Assembly (NCBI GenBank): GCA_018065125.1
Contig: JAGHTY010000207.1
Coordinates: 1-35,057 of the forward strand
From: Candidatus Minthousia equi
GTDB taxonomy: Bacteria > Bacteroidota > Bacteroidia > Bacteroidales > Bacteroidaceae
DNA length: 35,057 nt
Direction: 5' to 3'
Shown: piece after piece, positions 9,211 through 18,152 of the stretch
Layout of the letters: the number at the start of each line of letters is the position of its first letter
Position numbering within the stretch: position 1 is the first letter of the stretch
Made by a program: the position numbers and the translations under genes
The notes under the pieces: model-generated
Database searches by the model: none
Seen by the model: the letters and a program-made list of their open reading frames with translations, nothing else
Told to the model about the DNA's origin: nothing

Positions 9211-10149
9211 TTAAAGTTGGTTCTCTGATAGATAACGCTCTGCTTCAATGGCAGCCTTACACCCAGAACCTGCAGCAACAATAGCCTGACGGTAATGTGG
9301 ATCTGCAACGTCTCCAGCAGCAAATACTCCAGGAACACATGTCTTAGGACTTGCACCTTCTGTAATGATATAGCCAATTTCGTCGGTCTTTACCCATGGC
9401 TTGAACAAGTCGGAGTTTGGCTTGTGGCCAATAGCCAGGAAGAATCCGTCTATAGGCAGGTCGTAATGTGTTTCGTCTGGTTGTCCCTTGCGCTTAACCA
9501 GATGTACTCCTTCAACGCCATTGTCACCATAGAGACCTTCTGTATTATGTTCGAACAAAACCTCAATCTTTGGATGATTCAGCACACGCTCCTGCATGAT
9601 CTTAGAAGCACGCAGGTAGTCTTTTCTAACAATCAGGTAAACCTTTGCTGCCAATCCTGCCAGATAGGTCGCTTCTTCGCAGGCAGTATCTCCACCACCT
9701 ACAACTGCAACCACTTTCTTGCGATAGAAGAATCCGTCGCATGTAGCGCAGGCACTAACTCCTTGGCCATTGTATTTCTTTTCATCTTCCAAACCTAGAT
9801 ATTTGGCAGATGCACCTGTACAGATGATTATGGTTTCTGCTTCAACCTCATCACCATTGTCGAACCATACCTTGTATGGACGTTCCGACAAGTCGCACTT
9901 GGTGGCAATGGCAGCACGGATATCTACACCAAAGCGTTCTGCCTGCTGACGGATGTCATCCATCATGTCGGTACCACTAACGCCTTCTGGATAACCTGGA
10001 AAGTTTTCAACTTCTGTAGTGATGGTTAACTGACCTCCTGGCTGAATACCTTCGTAAAGAACAGGGTTTAGGTTAGCACGACCTGTATAGATGGCTGCAG
10101 TATAACCTGCAGGACCAGATCCTATGATTAAGCAACGAACTTTTTCCAT
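9211..10149 (-). CDS. trxB: thioredoxin-disulfide reductase
   Basis: MEKVRCLIIGSGPAGYTAAIYTGRANL..., redox-active 'CATCDGFFYRKK', 'GGGDTACEEATYL', 'GVFAAGDVADPHYRQAIVAAGSGCKAAIEAERYL'. Confidence 0.96.
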   Translation of the reverse strand: MEKVRCLIIGSGPAGYTAAIYTGRANLNPVLYEGIQPGGQLTITTEVENFPGYPEGVSGTDMMDDIRQQAERFGVDIRAAIATKCDLSERPYKVWFDNGDEVEAETIIICTGASAKYLGLEDEKKYNGQGVSACATCDGFFYRKKVVAVVGGGDTACEEATYLAGLAAKVYLIVRKDYLRASKIMQERVLNHPKIEVLFEHNTEGLYGDNGVEGVHLVKRKGQPDETHYDLPIDGFFLAIGHKPNSDLFKPWVKTDEIGYIITEGASPKTCVPGVFAAGDVADPHYRQAIVAAGSGCKAAIEAERYLSENQL

Positions 10150-10162
10150 GTTGTTTTGTATT

Positions 10163-10783
10163 TTATCGTAAATCAATTATTTCTGCTTTTGGCGCATAAC
10201 TTTTCTTGAATGCAAAGGTTGAATCTGCAAGTTTTTTCTTCTTAAAGCTATTTATATTGATGACAGAATGAATATTTCCTTCTATCATCTTGATTTGCAG
10301 CGGTTGGTAGGTTGCTTGATCTACCAGTAGAGTTATCTGAACCTGAGCAGATTTTCCGGTAGAATTAAGGATTATCTCATATACCTTTTGCTTGCCAACC
10401 TTTGTTGTTGGTCCCATCTTGTAGGCAAATCCTTTCTTGTACATGTATAGAAAGGCATAAGGATTGATGTTTTGCAATTCTTGTTTGGTTGGAACGCTCA
10501 CATTCACTTCTTCATTTGCCTTGATATAGGTCCATTGGGTTTTTCCGTCGAACCAAGTGGTAATGCCACCGCCATCCATCCTGAATTTCTGTCCTTTCAA
10601 CTGAATGGTGCCCGAGGCGTTTCCTTGATTGCTCAGGAGGGTATAGCCGGCCTCTATGCCATTTGATTTTGCAATAGAAGAAGAAACTTTGTCAAGTACT
10701 TCACCTGCCTTGGGGTCATTCTTGGCACTAATTGGCAGAATGAAAGCCAGTAGTGACAAAGTTAACAATACAAATCTTTTCAT
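10163..10783 (-). CDS. LolA-like outer-membrane lipoprotein carrier protein
   Basis: Signal peptide; 'KFRMDGGGITTWFDGKTQWTYIKANEEVNVSVPTKQELQNINPYAFL' is typical of Bacteroidetes LolA-like proteins. Confidence 0.8.
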   Translation of the reverse strand: MKRFVLLTLSLLAFILPISAKNDPKAGEVLDKVSSSIAKSNGIEAGYTLLSNQGNASGTIQLKGQKFRMDGGGITTWFDGKTQWTYIKANEEVNVSVPTKQELQNINPYAFLYMYKKGFAYKMGPTTKVGKQKVYEIILNSTGKSAQVQITLLVDQATYQPLQIKMIEGNIHSVININSFKKKKLADSTFAFKKSYAPKAEIIDLR

Positions 10784-10800
10784 CTTTTCACCTTATTATA

Positions 10801-13362
10801 TTAAAGAAGTCCTAATGACTCCAATTTCATTTCCAAATCCTGCTCGGTAGGGCAGAGCACGTCTCTTGCCTTACTGCCGTTAGCAGCACCTACAATACCA
10901 GCTCGCTCCAACTGATCCATCAATCGGCCAGCTCGGTTGTAACCAATGGCAAACTTACGCTGAATCAATGAGGTTGAACCTTGTTGATATGTTACTACCA
11001 ATGTAGCTGCTTCACGGAACATTGGGTCGAGTTCCTTCATGTTAACTTCACCAGGAGTCATTGCATCCTCATCACCCTCTTCATGAACAGGGTGTAGTTC
11101 AAATGCGCTGATGTAACCCTGCTGGCTGGCAATGTGGGTGTTGATAGCCTCTACCTCTGGGGTGTCTACGAATGCACACTGAACACGAACTGGTTCTGTT
11201 CCACCTAGATAAAGCATGTCACCACGACCTACCAACTGGTGTGCGCCACCTCTATCCAGAATTACACGACTATCCATCATGCTGGATACACGGAATGCTA
11301 CACGAGCAGGGAAGTTGGTCTTGATGTTACCTGTTACGATGCTGGCTGTAGGTCGCTGGGTAGCAATGATACAGTGAATACCAATGGCACGTGCCAACTG
11401 AGCCAAGCGGCAGATAGGAACTTCTACTTCTTTGCCTGCGGTCATCATCAAGTCGCCATATTCATCGATAATGGTAACGATGTATGGCAGGTAGTGATGG
11501 TAAACAGGATAGTCGCGCTTATGAGTCATTGGCACTTCCTTCTCTGGGTTCAGTTTGCGGTTGATAAACTTCTCGTTGTACTCCTTGATGTTACGCACGC
11601 CTGCACGTTTCAGCAAATCGTAACGGTCGTCCATTTCCTGACAAAGAGATTTCAGGGTTGCCACAACCTTATCTACATCGGTAATGATGGCCTCTTCGTT
11701 ATCAGGCAGCTTTGCCAGATAATGCTTCTCGATAGGAGCATAGATACCAAATTCTACTTTCTTTGGGTCGATAATTACGAATTTCAGTTCGGCAGGATGT
11801 TTCTTATAAAGCAAAGAAGTAACTACTGCGTTCAAACCTACAGACTTACCTTGTCCGGTAGCACCAGCTACCAACATATGAGGTGCTTTTGCCAAATCCA
11901 CCATGAATACATCATTGGTGATGGTTTTACCAAAGGCGATAGGCAGTTCAAACTTGCTTTCCTGGAACTTACGGCTGTTGATGATATCACGCATTGGAAC
12001 AATCTGCGCATTCTTGTTAGGAACCTCAATACCGATGGTTCCCTTTCCTGGGATTGGAGCAATGATACGGATACCTAATGCAGCCAAGCTTAGTGCAATG
12101 TCATCTTCCAGATTCTTGATCTTAGAGATGCGGACACCTTCGGCAGGAGTGATTTCATACAATGTAATGGTAGGACCAACGGTTGCCTGAATGCTGTCGA
12201 TTTCTACACCAAAGCTGTGTAATACGCGGATAATCTTGTTCTTGTTGGCATTCTGCTCTTCCTGGTCGATATCAATTTTCTGGAAGCCAAAGTCCTTCAG
12301 CAAGTTAACGGTAGGGAACTTGTAATTCTCCAGATCCAGACGTGGGTCGTAAGGTTTCTGGTTAATCTTTTCTGCAACTTCAATCTCTGCAGCTGCCTCA
12401 ATGCCAAAGTTAGGATCGGTAGGCAAAGGCTTAACGGCAGTTTTTGTGGCAGCAGGCTGGTCGTTCACAATCACGCCTTCTTCCTCTACCTCTGGCTCAT
12501 CCACAACTGGTGGCTGCTGGATAACAACAGCAGGATCTTCAGGTTCTGGAGTGTATGCAGTTTTTTGTTCCGTGCCTACGGAATTTTTGTTTTCTGCCGA
12601 GGTAGCAATATTTTCCTCGCCTTCTACGTTATTTTCACCCTCGTCTTCATCATCTGTGTCATTACCCTCTGCAACCTTTGTCGTGAAGGAGATGTGGTGA
12701 ATGTATCTTTCAGGATGCAATGCCTTGCGGATGATGTTAATGGTTTCCTTGCTCACAAAGATAAGGAAGGCCAATGCTATGGTAAACAAGGCAATGAGCA
12801 ATCCCGGCACACCTATGTGGTTGATGGTCCATGTAGAGATGAATGCTCCATGGTCTCCACCAGGACGTAGGAAACTGGTGTCGAAAAGATTGGTTGCAAT
12901 GAATCCCAGCAGAACAGAGAACCAGAACATCAGGATAAACAATGAGAAGAACCATTTCCAAAGGCAGATGTCGTAGGCACGTACCAGCTTCAAACCCCAT
13001 ACAAACAGGAACACAGGGATGAAGTAGGCCGCAAATCCAAAGCAACGGTTCATCAGGAAGAATGCCATCTTGGCACCCAGAGAACCTCCATGGTTCGAGA
13101 TTTCCCCATGCTCGTTTGCCATTGCTTCGTCACTCATGCTTTCTACCGCACTCTGGTCCTCGGCACCTGTGAAGATGAATGAGGTAAAGGTAAACAACAT
13201 GTAGATTGCAACCATCATACAGATTAATCCAAGGATAACCTGCATGGAATCGGCCTTCATGATGGTAATGAATTTTCCAGGAGCACCCAATGCGCTCTTG
13301 GTGAATTTATCTAGTTTATCTGTTTCTTCTACTTTAGTATTTTTTTTCTTAGCTTTTGCCAT
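10801..13362 (-). CDS. ftsK: FtsK/SpoIIIE-type DNA translocase
   Basis: N-terminal TM segments, acidic linker, 'HMLVAGATGQGKSVGLNAV', 'DEYGDLMM', C-terminal gamma winged helix 'STSLIQRKFAIGYNRAGRLMDQLERAGIV'. ATG at 13362 preferred over 13407. Confidence 0.96.
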   Translation of the reverse strand: MAKAKKKNTKVEETDKLDKFTKSALGAPGKFITIMKADSMQVILGLICMMVAIYMLFTFTSFIFTGAEDQSAVESMSDEAMANEHGEISNHGGSLGAKMAFFLMNRCFGFAAYFIPVFLFVWGLKLVRAYDICLWKWFFSLFILMFWFSVLLGFIATNLFDTSFLRPGGDHGAFISTWTINHIGVPGLLIALFTIALAFLIFVSKETINIIRKALHPERYIHHISFTTKVAEGNDTDDEDEGENNVEGEENIATSAENKNSVGTEQKTAYTPEPEDPAVVIQQPPVVDEPEVEEEGVIVNDQPAATKTAVKPLPTDPNFGIEAAAEIEVAEKINQKPYDPRLDLENYKFPTVNLLKDFGFQKIDIDQEEQNANKNKIIRVLHSFGVEIDSIQATVGPTITLYEITPAEGVRISKIKNLEDDIALSLAALGIRIIAPIPGKGTIGIEVPNKNAQIVPMRDIINSRKFQESKFELPIAFGKTITNDVFMVDLAKAPHMLVAGATGQGKSVGLNAVVTSLLYKKHPAELKFVIIDPKKVEFGIYAPIEKHYLAKLPDNEEAIITDVDKVVATLKSLCQEMDDRYDLLKRAGVRNIKEYNEKFINRKLNPEKEVPMTHKRDYPVYHHYLPYIVTIIDEYGDLMMTAGKEVEVPICRLAQLARAIGIHCIIATQRPTASIVTGNIKTNFPARVAFRVSSMMDSRVILDRGGAHQLVGRGDMLYLGGTEPVRVQCAFVDTPEVEAINTHIASQQGYISAFELHPVHEEGDEDAMTPGEVNMKELDPMFREAATLVVTYQQGSTSLIQRKFAIGYNRAGRLMDQLERAGIVGAANGSKARDVLCPTEQDLEMKLESLGLL

Positions 13363-13396
13363 GATGATAGAGTTGTCTATTTTAAATAATGTGGCA

Positions 13397-13404
13397 CAAA
13401 GATA
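13397..13404 (-). promoter_or_regulatory. -7 promoter element for ftsK
   Basis: Minus strand TATCTTTG, 35 nt upstream of the preferred ftsK start. Confidence 0.5.
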
Positions 13405-13478
13405 CAAAAAATACTTGTGACTTTCTCGACGAATTATAAAAAATAAATTTAAAACGTGTTTAAATAAATTTGTTTTAT

Positions 13479-13487
13479 TACCTTTGC
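13479..13487 (+). promoter_or_regulatory. -7 promoter element for the DUF5063 operon
   Basis: TACCTTTGC (TAnnTTTGC) 25 nt before the ATG at 13512. Confidence 0.5.
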
Positions 13488-13511
13488 AGTCAAATCTGCA
13501 TTTGGAATACT

Positions 13512-14057
13512 ATGGAAAAAGAGCAAAAGTCTGTCTTGATGGATCGCAACGTAGTCGAGTTTGTTACCGTTGCTGCTGAGTTTTGCGCCTTTCTTGAAAA
13601 AGTTGAGGCCCGCTCTAGAAAAGACTTTGTTCAGGTAGCTCTGAAAATCCTTCCCTTATTGTACATAAAGGCATCTATGCTTCAACCTCTGGAAATGGAA
13701 GAGGAAGATATGCTCGAGACAATTGTAAACGAGGACGACTACGAGGTACTACGCATTTCCATTGCCAGCATCATGGGTGAACAGGATGACTACCTCGACG
13801 TGTTCGTAGAGGATATGAAATATAGCGACAAACCTGTACTGAAGACTATTTCCGAGGATCTGGCAGATATCTATCAGGATATCCGAAACTTTGTGGGTGT
13901 TTTTAAGATGGGATTGGAGTCAACCATGCACGACTCACTGGCTCAGGTTCAGCAGAATTTTGAAAACTATTGGGGACAAACCCTTGTAAACACTATGCGA
14001 GCATTGCACGATGTGCTTTACAATCAGCACATTGATGAAGACGAAGAAACACTATGA
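13512..14057 (+). CDS. DUF5063-like protein
   Basis: MEKEQKSVLMDRNVVEFVTVAAEFCAFLEKVEARSRKDFVQVALKILPLLYIKASML; adjacent to an RNase D-like gene, the usual context as I recall it. Confidence 0.7.
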   Translation: MEKEQKSVLMDRNVVEFVTVAAEFCAFLEKVEARSRKDFVQVALKILPLLYIKASMLQPLEMEEEDMLETIVNEDDYEVLRISIASIMGEQDDYLDVFVEDMKYSDKPVLKTISEDLADIYQDIRNFVGVFKMGLESTMHDSLAQVQQNFENYWGQTLVNTMRALHDVLYNQHIDEDEETL

Positions 14058-14695
14058 AAAAACTCAAGGTTAAGACAAGCAAGGACTACATAAATACGCT
14101 ACCCGTTGTAAATTTCGAGGGCAGAATCATAACCATTCTCTCCGAAGGGGAGGTAGAAAAGGCTGTGAATTACCTGCTTTCTTTCCCAATCTTGGGATTG
14201 GATACCGAAACACGTCCTTCTTTCAAGAAAGGCAAGCAGAACAAGGTAGCCTTGCTGCAGGTATCGAATGAAGATACATGTTTTCTTTTCCGTCTTAACA
14301 ACTATGGATTGACACCACCCTTGATTCGTTTGCTGGAATCTCCGGTAATAAAGGTGGGACTTTCTTTACACGACGACTTTGCATGGTTGCACAAACGTGG
14401 TGATTTTGTTCCTACGAACTATGTGGAGTTGCAGGAACTTGTTCGTGAGTTTGGTATACAGGATTTAAGTCTGCAGAAAATCTATGCAAACCTTTTTGAT
14501 ATGCGTATCTCAAAGGCACAGCGCCTTACCAATTGGGAGGCCGAAATCCTTACCGACAAGCAGAAGAAATACGCAGCATTCGATGCTGTAGCGTGCGTTC
14601 AGATTTACAATGAACTGATGCGTCTGAAAGAAACAAAAGATTACATTTTAGAGGAAATTCATGAAGAAAATATATCTGAAACGGGGGAAGGATGA
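14054..14695 (+). CDS. 3'-5' exonuclease (RNase D-like, DEDD superfamily)
   Basis: 'LGLDTETRPSF', 'VGLSLHDDFAWL', 'TNWEAEILTDKQKKYAAFDAVACVQIY'; ATGA overlap with the upstream gene. Confidence 0.88.
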   Translation: MKKLKVKTSKDYINTLPVVNFEGRIITILSEGEVEKAVNYLLSFPILGLDTETRPSFKKGKQNKVALLQVSNEDTCFLFRLNNYGLTPPLIRLLESPVIKVGLSLHDDFAWLHKRGDFVPTNYVELQELVREFGIQDLSLQKIYANLFDMRISKAQRLTNWEAEILTDKQKKYAAFDAVACVQIYNELMRLKETKDYILEEIHEENISETGEG

Positions 14696-15839
14696 ATCGC
14701 TGAAACGCTTTCACCCTTGGGTGTTCTCTGGCGCAATTGCCAAGGCAGATGCCAAGATTGAGGAAGGCGAATTGATTGAAATCATCAACTCGGATAATGA
14801 GTTTATTGCTATTGGTCATGCTCAGATTGGCAGTATTGCCGTAAGAGTGCTGACTTTCAAGCGTGAACCTATCAATGTGGCATTCTGGGAACATCGTCTG
14901 GCAGTAGCTTACGACTTGCGCAGAAGCATTGGCTTGGCAGAAAGCGAAAATACGAATGCCTATCGTTTGGTACATGGTGAAGGCGATAATCTTCCTGGTT
15001 TGATTATAGATGTTTATGATCGTACGGCAGTAATGCAGGCACACTCGGTTGGTATGCATGTTTGTCGTATGGAAATAGCACAGGCCTTGCAGAAAGTAAT
15101 GGCAGGCGTGATTGACAATATTTACTACAAGAGTGAAACCACTCTTCCTTACAAGGCTGAGTTGGGTCAGGAGGATGGCTACATTGTTGGTGGAGGTGAG
15201 GAGTGTGTTGCTCGTGAAAACGGTTTGCTCTTCCATGTTGACTGGCTACAGGGTCAGAAGACAGGATTCTTTGTTGACCAGCGTGATAACCGCTCGCTTT
15301 TGGAGAAGTTTTCAAAAGGTCGTTCGGTATTGAACATGTTCTGCTATACGGGTGGTTTCTCTTTCTATGCCATGCGTGGAGGTGCAAAGTTGGTACATTC
15401 TGTGGATAGTTCTCAGCGTGCTATCGACCTTACCAATGAAAATGTGCAGCTGAACTTCCCTGGTGATCCTCGTCATGAGGCTTATGCCGAAGATGCTTTC
15501 AAGTATCTGGATAGAATGGGTGACCAGTACGACTTGATTATCCTTGATCCGCCAGCCTTTGCAAAACATCGTGATGCATTGCGCAATGCGCTTCGAGGTT
15601 ATACTCGTATCAATGCCAAGGCATTCGAGAAGATTAAACCTGGTGGTATACTGTTTACTTTCAGTTGCTCTCAGGCGGTTAATAAGGATCAGTTCCGTTT
15701 GGCAGTATTTACAGCAGCAGCTCAGAGTGGCAGAAACGTGAAGATTTTGCACCAGCTGCATCAACCTGCAGATCATCCTATCAACATCTACCATCCAGAG
15801 GGAGAGTACCTGAAGGGTTTGGTATTGTATGTTGAATAG
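14661..15839 (+). CDS. class I SAM-dependent rRNA methyltransferase (RlmI-like, PUA + Rossmann)
   Basis: MKKIYLKRGKDESLKRFHPWVFSGAI (PUA), 'VLNMFCYTGGFSFYAMRGGAKLVHSVDSS', 'DLIILDPPAFAKHRDALRNALRGYTRIN'. Confidence 0.93.
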   Translation: MKKIYLKRGKDESLKRFHPWVFSGAIAKADAKIEEGELIEIINSDNEFIAIGHAQIGSIAVRVLTFKREPINVAFWEHRLAVAYDLRRSIGLAESENTNAYRLVHGEGDNLPGLIIDVYDRTAVMQAHSVGMHVCRMEIAQALQKVMAGVIDNIYYKSETTLPYKAELGQEDGYIVGGGEECVARENGLLFHVDWLQGQKTGFFVDQRDNRSLLEKFSKGRSVLNMFCYTGGFSFYAMRGGAKLVHSVDSSQRAIDLTNENVQLNFPGDPRHEAYAEDAFKYLDRMGDQYDLIILDPPAFAKHRDALRNALRGYTRINAKAFEKIKPGGILFTFSCSQAVNKDQFRLAVFTAAAQSGRNVKILHQLHQPADHPINIYHPEGEYLKGLVLYVE

Positions 15840-15961
15840 TTTGCAAGTTGGAATAGCTAGTTTTATGTAAACAAATCCTAATTCTAGACCAATAACTCTT
15901 AAATAGTGTAAAATTGTGCGCGTTAACACGGCAAATATTATGCTGTATAACATAAAAGCAC

Positions 15962-16045
15962 TACTTTTGCATTGTGTTTTTCATGGTATTAGATTTATAA
16001 GGTTTTTAAAGATTGGTTGTCGTGATGACAACCTTCTTTTTTTTT
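15962..16045 (+). ncRNA. candidate small RNA: promoter-like element followed by ~70 nt ending in an intrinsic terminator
   Basis: TACTTTTGC at 15962-15970, then a 66-70 nt segment ending in GGTTGTC-gtgat-GACAACC-TTcTTTTTTTTT (16015-16045). Confidence 0.4.
16015..16045 (+). terminator. intrinsic terminator
   Basis: Perfect 7-bp stem GGTTGTC/GACAACC, 5-nt loop, followed by a T tract. Confidence 0.88.
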
Positions 16046-16058
16046 ATACACTTTGTAA

Positions 16059-16090
16059 TTTGTAAGAAGAAAAAAATCTGCTAACTTTGC
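16059..16090 (+). promoter_or_regulatory. promoter of the MFS gene
   Basis: TTTG (16059-16062) - N19 - TAACTTTGC (16082-16090). Confidence 0.7.
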
Positions 16091-16171
16091 ACCAATTATT
16101 AATAAGGTTAAGTTTATAGATTTTCGTCTTTGTTTTCTTACTGATAGAAGACGATGTTGAGCATAAGGTTT

Positions 16172-17428
16172 ATGAAATTACAGAGTCGTCTCACTCTCAT
16201 GAGTTTTTTAGAGTTCGCCGTATGGGGAGCTTATCTCACCTCCATGGGATCTTATCTTATGAAGGCAGGATTAGCAACTAATATCGGGTACTTTTATGCA
16301 GTGCAGGGATTTGTTTCCCTTTTCATGCCTGCGCTTATGGGAATTGTGGCCGATCGCTGGATACCAGCTCAGAAGGTTTTATCGTTTTGTCATTTCATGG
16401 CAGCCTTCTTTAAATTGAGTCTTTTCTATTATGGAATTACAACCGAAACCGTAAGTTTCCCGATACTCTTTACGCTTTATGCTTGTAGTGTAGCATTCTT
16501 TATGCCTACACTTGCGCTATCTAATTCTGTAGCCTATTCGGCATTAGAAAGGGCTGGTTTTGATACCATAAAGTCATTCCCGCCTATCCGTGTGTTTGGA
16601 ACCATTGGTTTTATTGTTTCCATGATAGCAGTGGATTTGGTACAGTTGCAAAGCACCTCTGGGCAGTTTGCTGTTTCTGGAGGGTTGGGAATTATTCTGG
16701 CGTTCTATGCGCTTACACTTCCTTCTTGCCCTACATCAAAGAGTAAGAAGGGCAAGGGATTTGTCGAGGCATTGGGCTTGCGCGCATTCACTCTGTTTAG
16801 GCAGAGAAAGATGGCTATTTTCTTCCTCTTCTCTATGTTACTGGGTTCTGCCTTGCAGATAACCAATGGATATGCCAATCCATTCATTTCCTCTTTTGCA
16901 GCCTATCCTGAGTATGCCGATACCTTTGGTGTGCAGCATGCCAATATTCTCATATCCCTATCGCAGATTTCCGAGGCATTGTGCTTCCTGCTTATTCCAT
17001 TCTTCCTGAAAAGATATGGAATTAAGGTGGTGATGCTCATTGCCATGTTTGCCTGGGTGTTGCGTTTTGGATTCTTCGGATTAGGCAATCCTGGCAGTGG
17101 CGTCTGGTTGTTTGTGCTGTCAATGATTGTATATGGTGTGGCATTCGATTTCTTCAATATATCAGGTTCACTTTTTGTGAATCAGGAAACCGACAAGCGT
17201 GTACGTAGTAGTGCACAGGGATTGTTCATGCTCATGACAAATGGTTTGGGTGCAACCACGGGTACATTGGTAGCACAAGGTATTGTGAATAAGTTTGTGA
17301 ATGAGGTTCCAGCCGAGATGCAGCAGCAAGGTTGGGTTACAGCATGGTATATTTTTGCTGCCTATGCATTGGTAGTAGCAGTGTTGTTCATGCTGCTGTT
17401 TAGGTATAAGCACACCCCTCAAAAGTAA
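16172..17428 (+). CDS. MFS nucleoside transporter (NupG/XapB-like)
   Basis: MKLQSRLTLMSFLEFAVWGAYLTSMGSYL...; 12-TM pattern. Start at 16154 or 16172. Confidence 0.82.
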   Translation: MKLQSRLTLMSFLEFAVWGAYLTSMGSYLMKAGLATNIGYFYAVQGFVSLFMPALMGIVADRWIPAQKVLSFCHFMAAFFKLSLFYYGITTETVSFPILFTLYACSVAFFMPTLALSNSVAYSALERAGFDTIKSFPPIRVFGTIGFIVSMIAVDLVQLQSTSGQFAVSGGLGIILAFYALTLPSCPTSKSKKGKGFVEALGLRAFTLFRQRKMAIFFLFSMLLGSALQITNGYANPFISSFAAYPEYADTFGVQHANILISLSQISEALCFLLIPFFLKRYGIKVVMLIAMFAWVLRFGFFGLGNPGSGVWLFVLSMIVYGVAFDFFNISGSLFVNQETDKRVRSSAQGLFMLMTNGLGATTGTLVAQGIVNKFVNEVPAEMQQQGWVTAWYIFAAYALVVAVLFMLLFRYKHTPQK

Positions 17429-17434
17429 AAAGAC

Positions 17435-18142
17435 ATGAAGGAAGTTAGATATTTCTATACCCCCGATATTGCCACTTCATCACAGTTGCCAGATGAAGAA
17501 GCACAACATGCATTGCGTGTGCTTCGTATGCACGAAGGCGATGAAATGGTATTGATGGATGGAAAAGGTACCTATTATCAGGCCGAAGTATTGTCATCTG
17601 CAGGTAAGCACTGTGTGTTTCAGGTAAACCAGACGATGCCTCAGGAAAAAGCATGGAAGGGTCATCTGCATCTGGCTATGGCACCAACCAAGAACATGGA
17701 TCGTACAGAGTGGTTTGCAGAAAAGGCTACAGAAATAGGTTTTGATGAACTTACCTTCCTTAACTGCCGTTGGAGTGAAAGAAAGGTTATCAAGACAGAG
17801 CGTGTGGACAAGATTCTGGTATCTGCCATGAAACAAAGTCACAAGGCATGGAAACCTATTCTGAACGAGATGATGGATTTCAAGAAGTTTGTGCAACAGC
17901 CTTTCTCTGGGCAGAGATTCATTGCTCATTGTCATAAGGATGATCTGCCAGAGCTGCGCAATACTATCCAGAATAATACTGATGCCTTGGTGCTGATTGG
18001 TCCTGAGGGTGATTTCAGTGAAGAGGAAGTAGCACTTGCCGAACAAAATGGATTTGTGAGCATCTCTTTGGGAAAAAGTCGTTTGCGCACCGAAACAGCT
18101 GCTCTTGTGGCCGTACATATTATGCAATTATTTAACTCATAA
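17435..18142 (+). CDS. rsmE: 16S rRNA (uracil1498-N3)-methyltransferase
   Basis: SPOUT family: 'HALRVLRMHEGDEMVLMDGKG', 'ATEIGFDELTFLNCRWSERKV', 'LIGPEGDFSEEEV', 'SLGKSRLRTETAALVAVHIMQ'. Confidence 0.95.
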   Translation: MKEVRYFYTPDIATSSQLPDEEAQHALRVLRMHEGDEMVLMDGKGTYYQAEVLSSAGKHCVFQVNQTMPQEKAWKGHLHLAMAPTKNMDRTEWFAEKATEIGFDELTFLNCRWSERKVIKTERVDKILVSAMKQSHKAWKPILNEMMDFKKFVQQPFSGQRFIAHCHKDDLPELRNTIQNNTDALVLIGPEGDFSEEEVALAEQNGFVSISLGKSRLRTETAALVAVHIMQLFNS

Positions 18143-18152
18143 AAATATCATT

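Noticed and set aside
11239-12078. 279-aa plus-strand ORF
   Set aside because: Antisense to ftsK, whose protein is clearly conserved; the antisense translation is Cys/His/Tyr-rich without recognisable domains.
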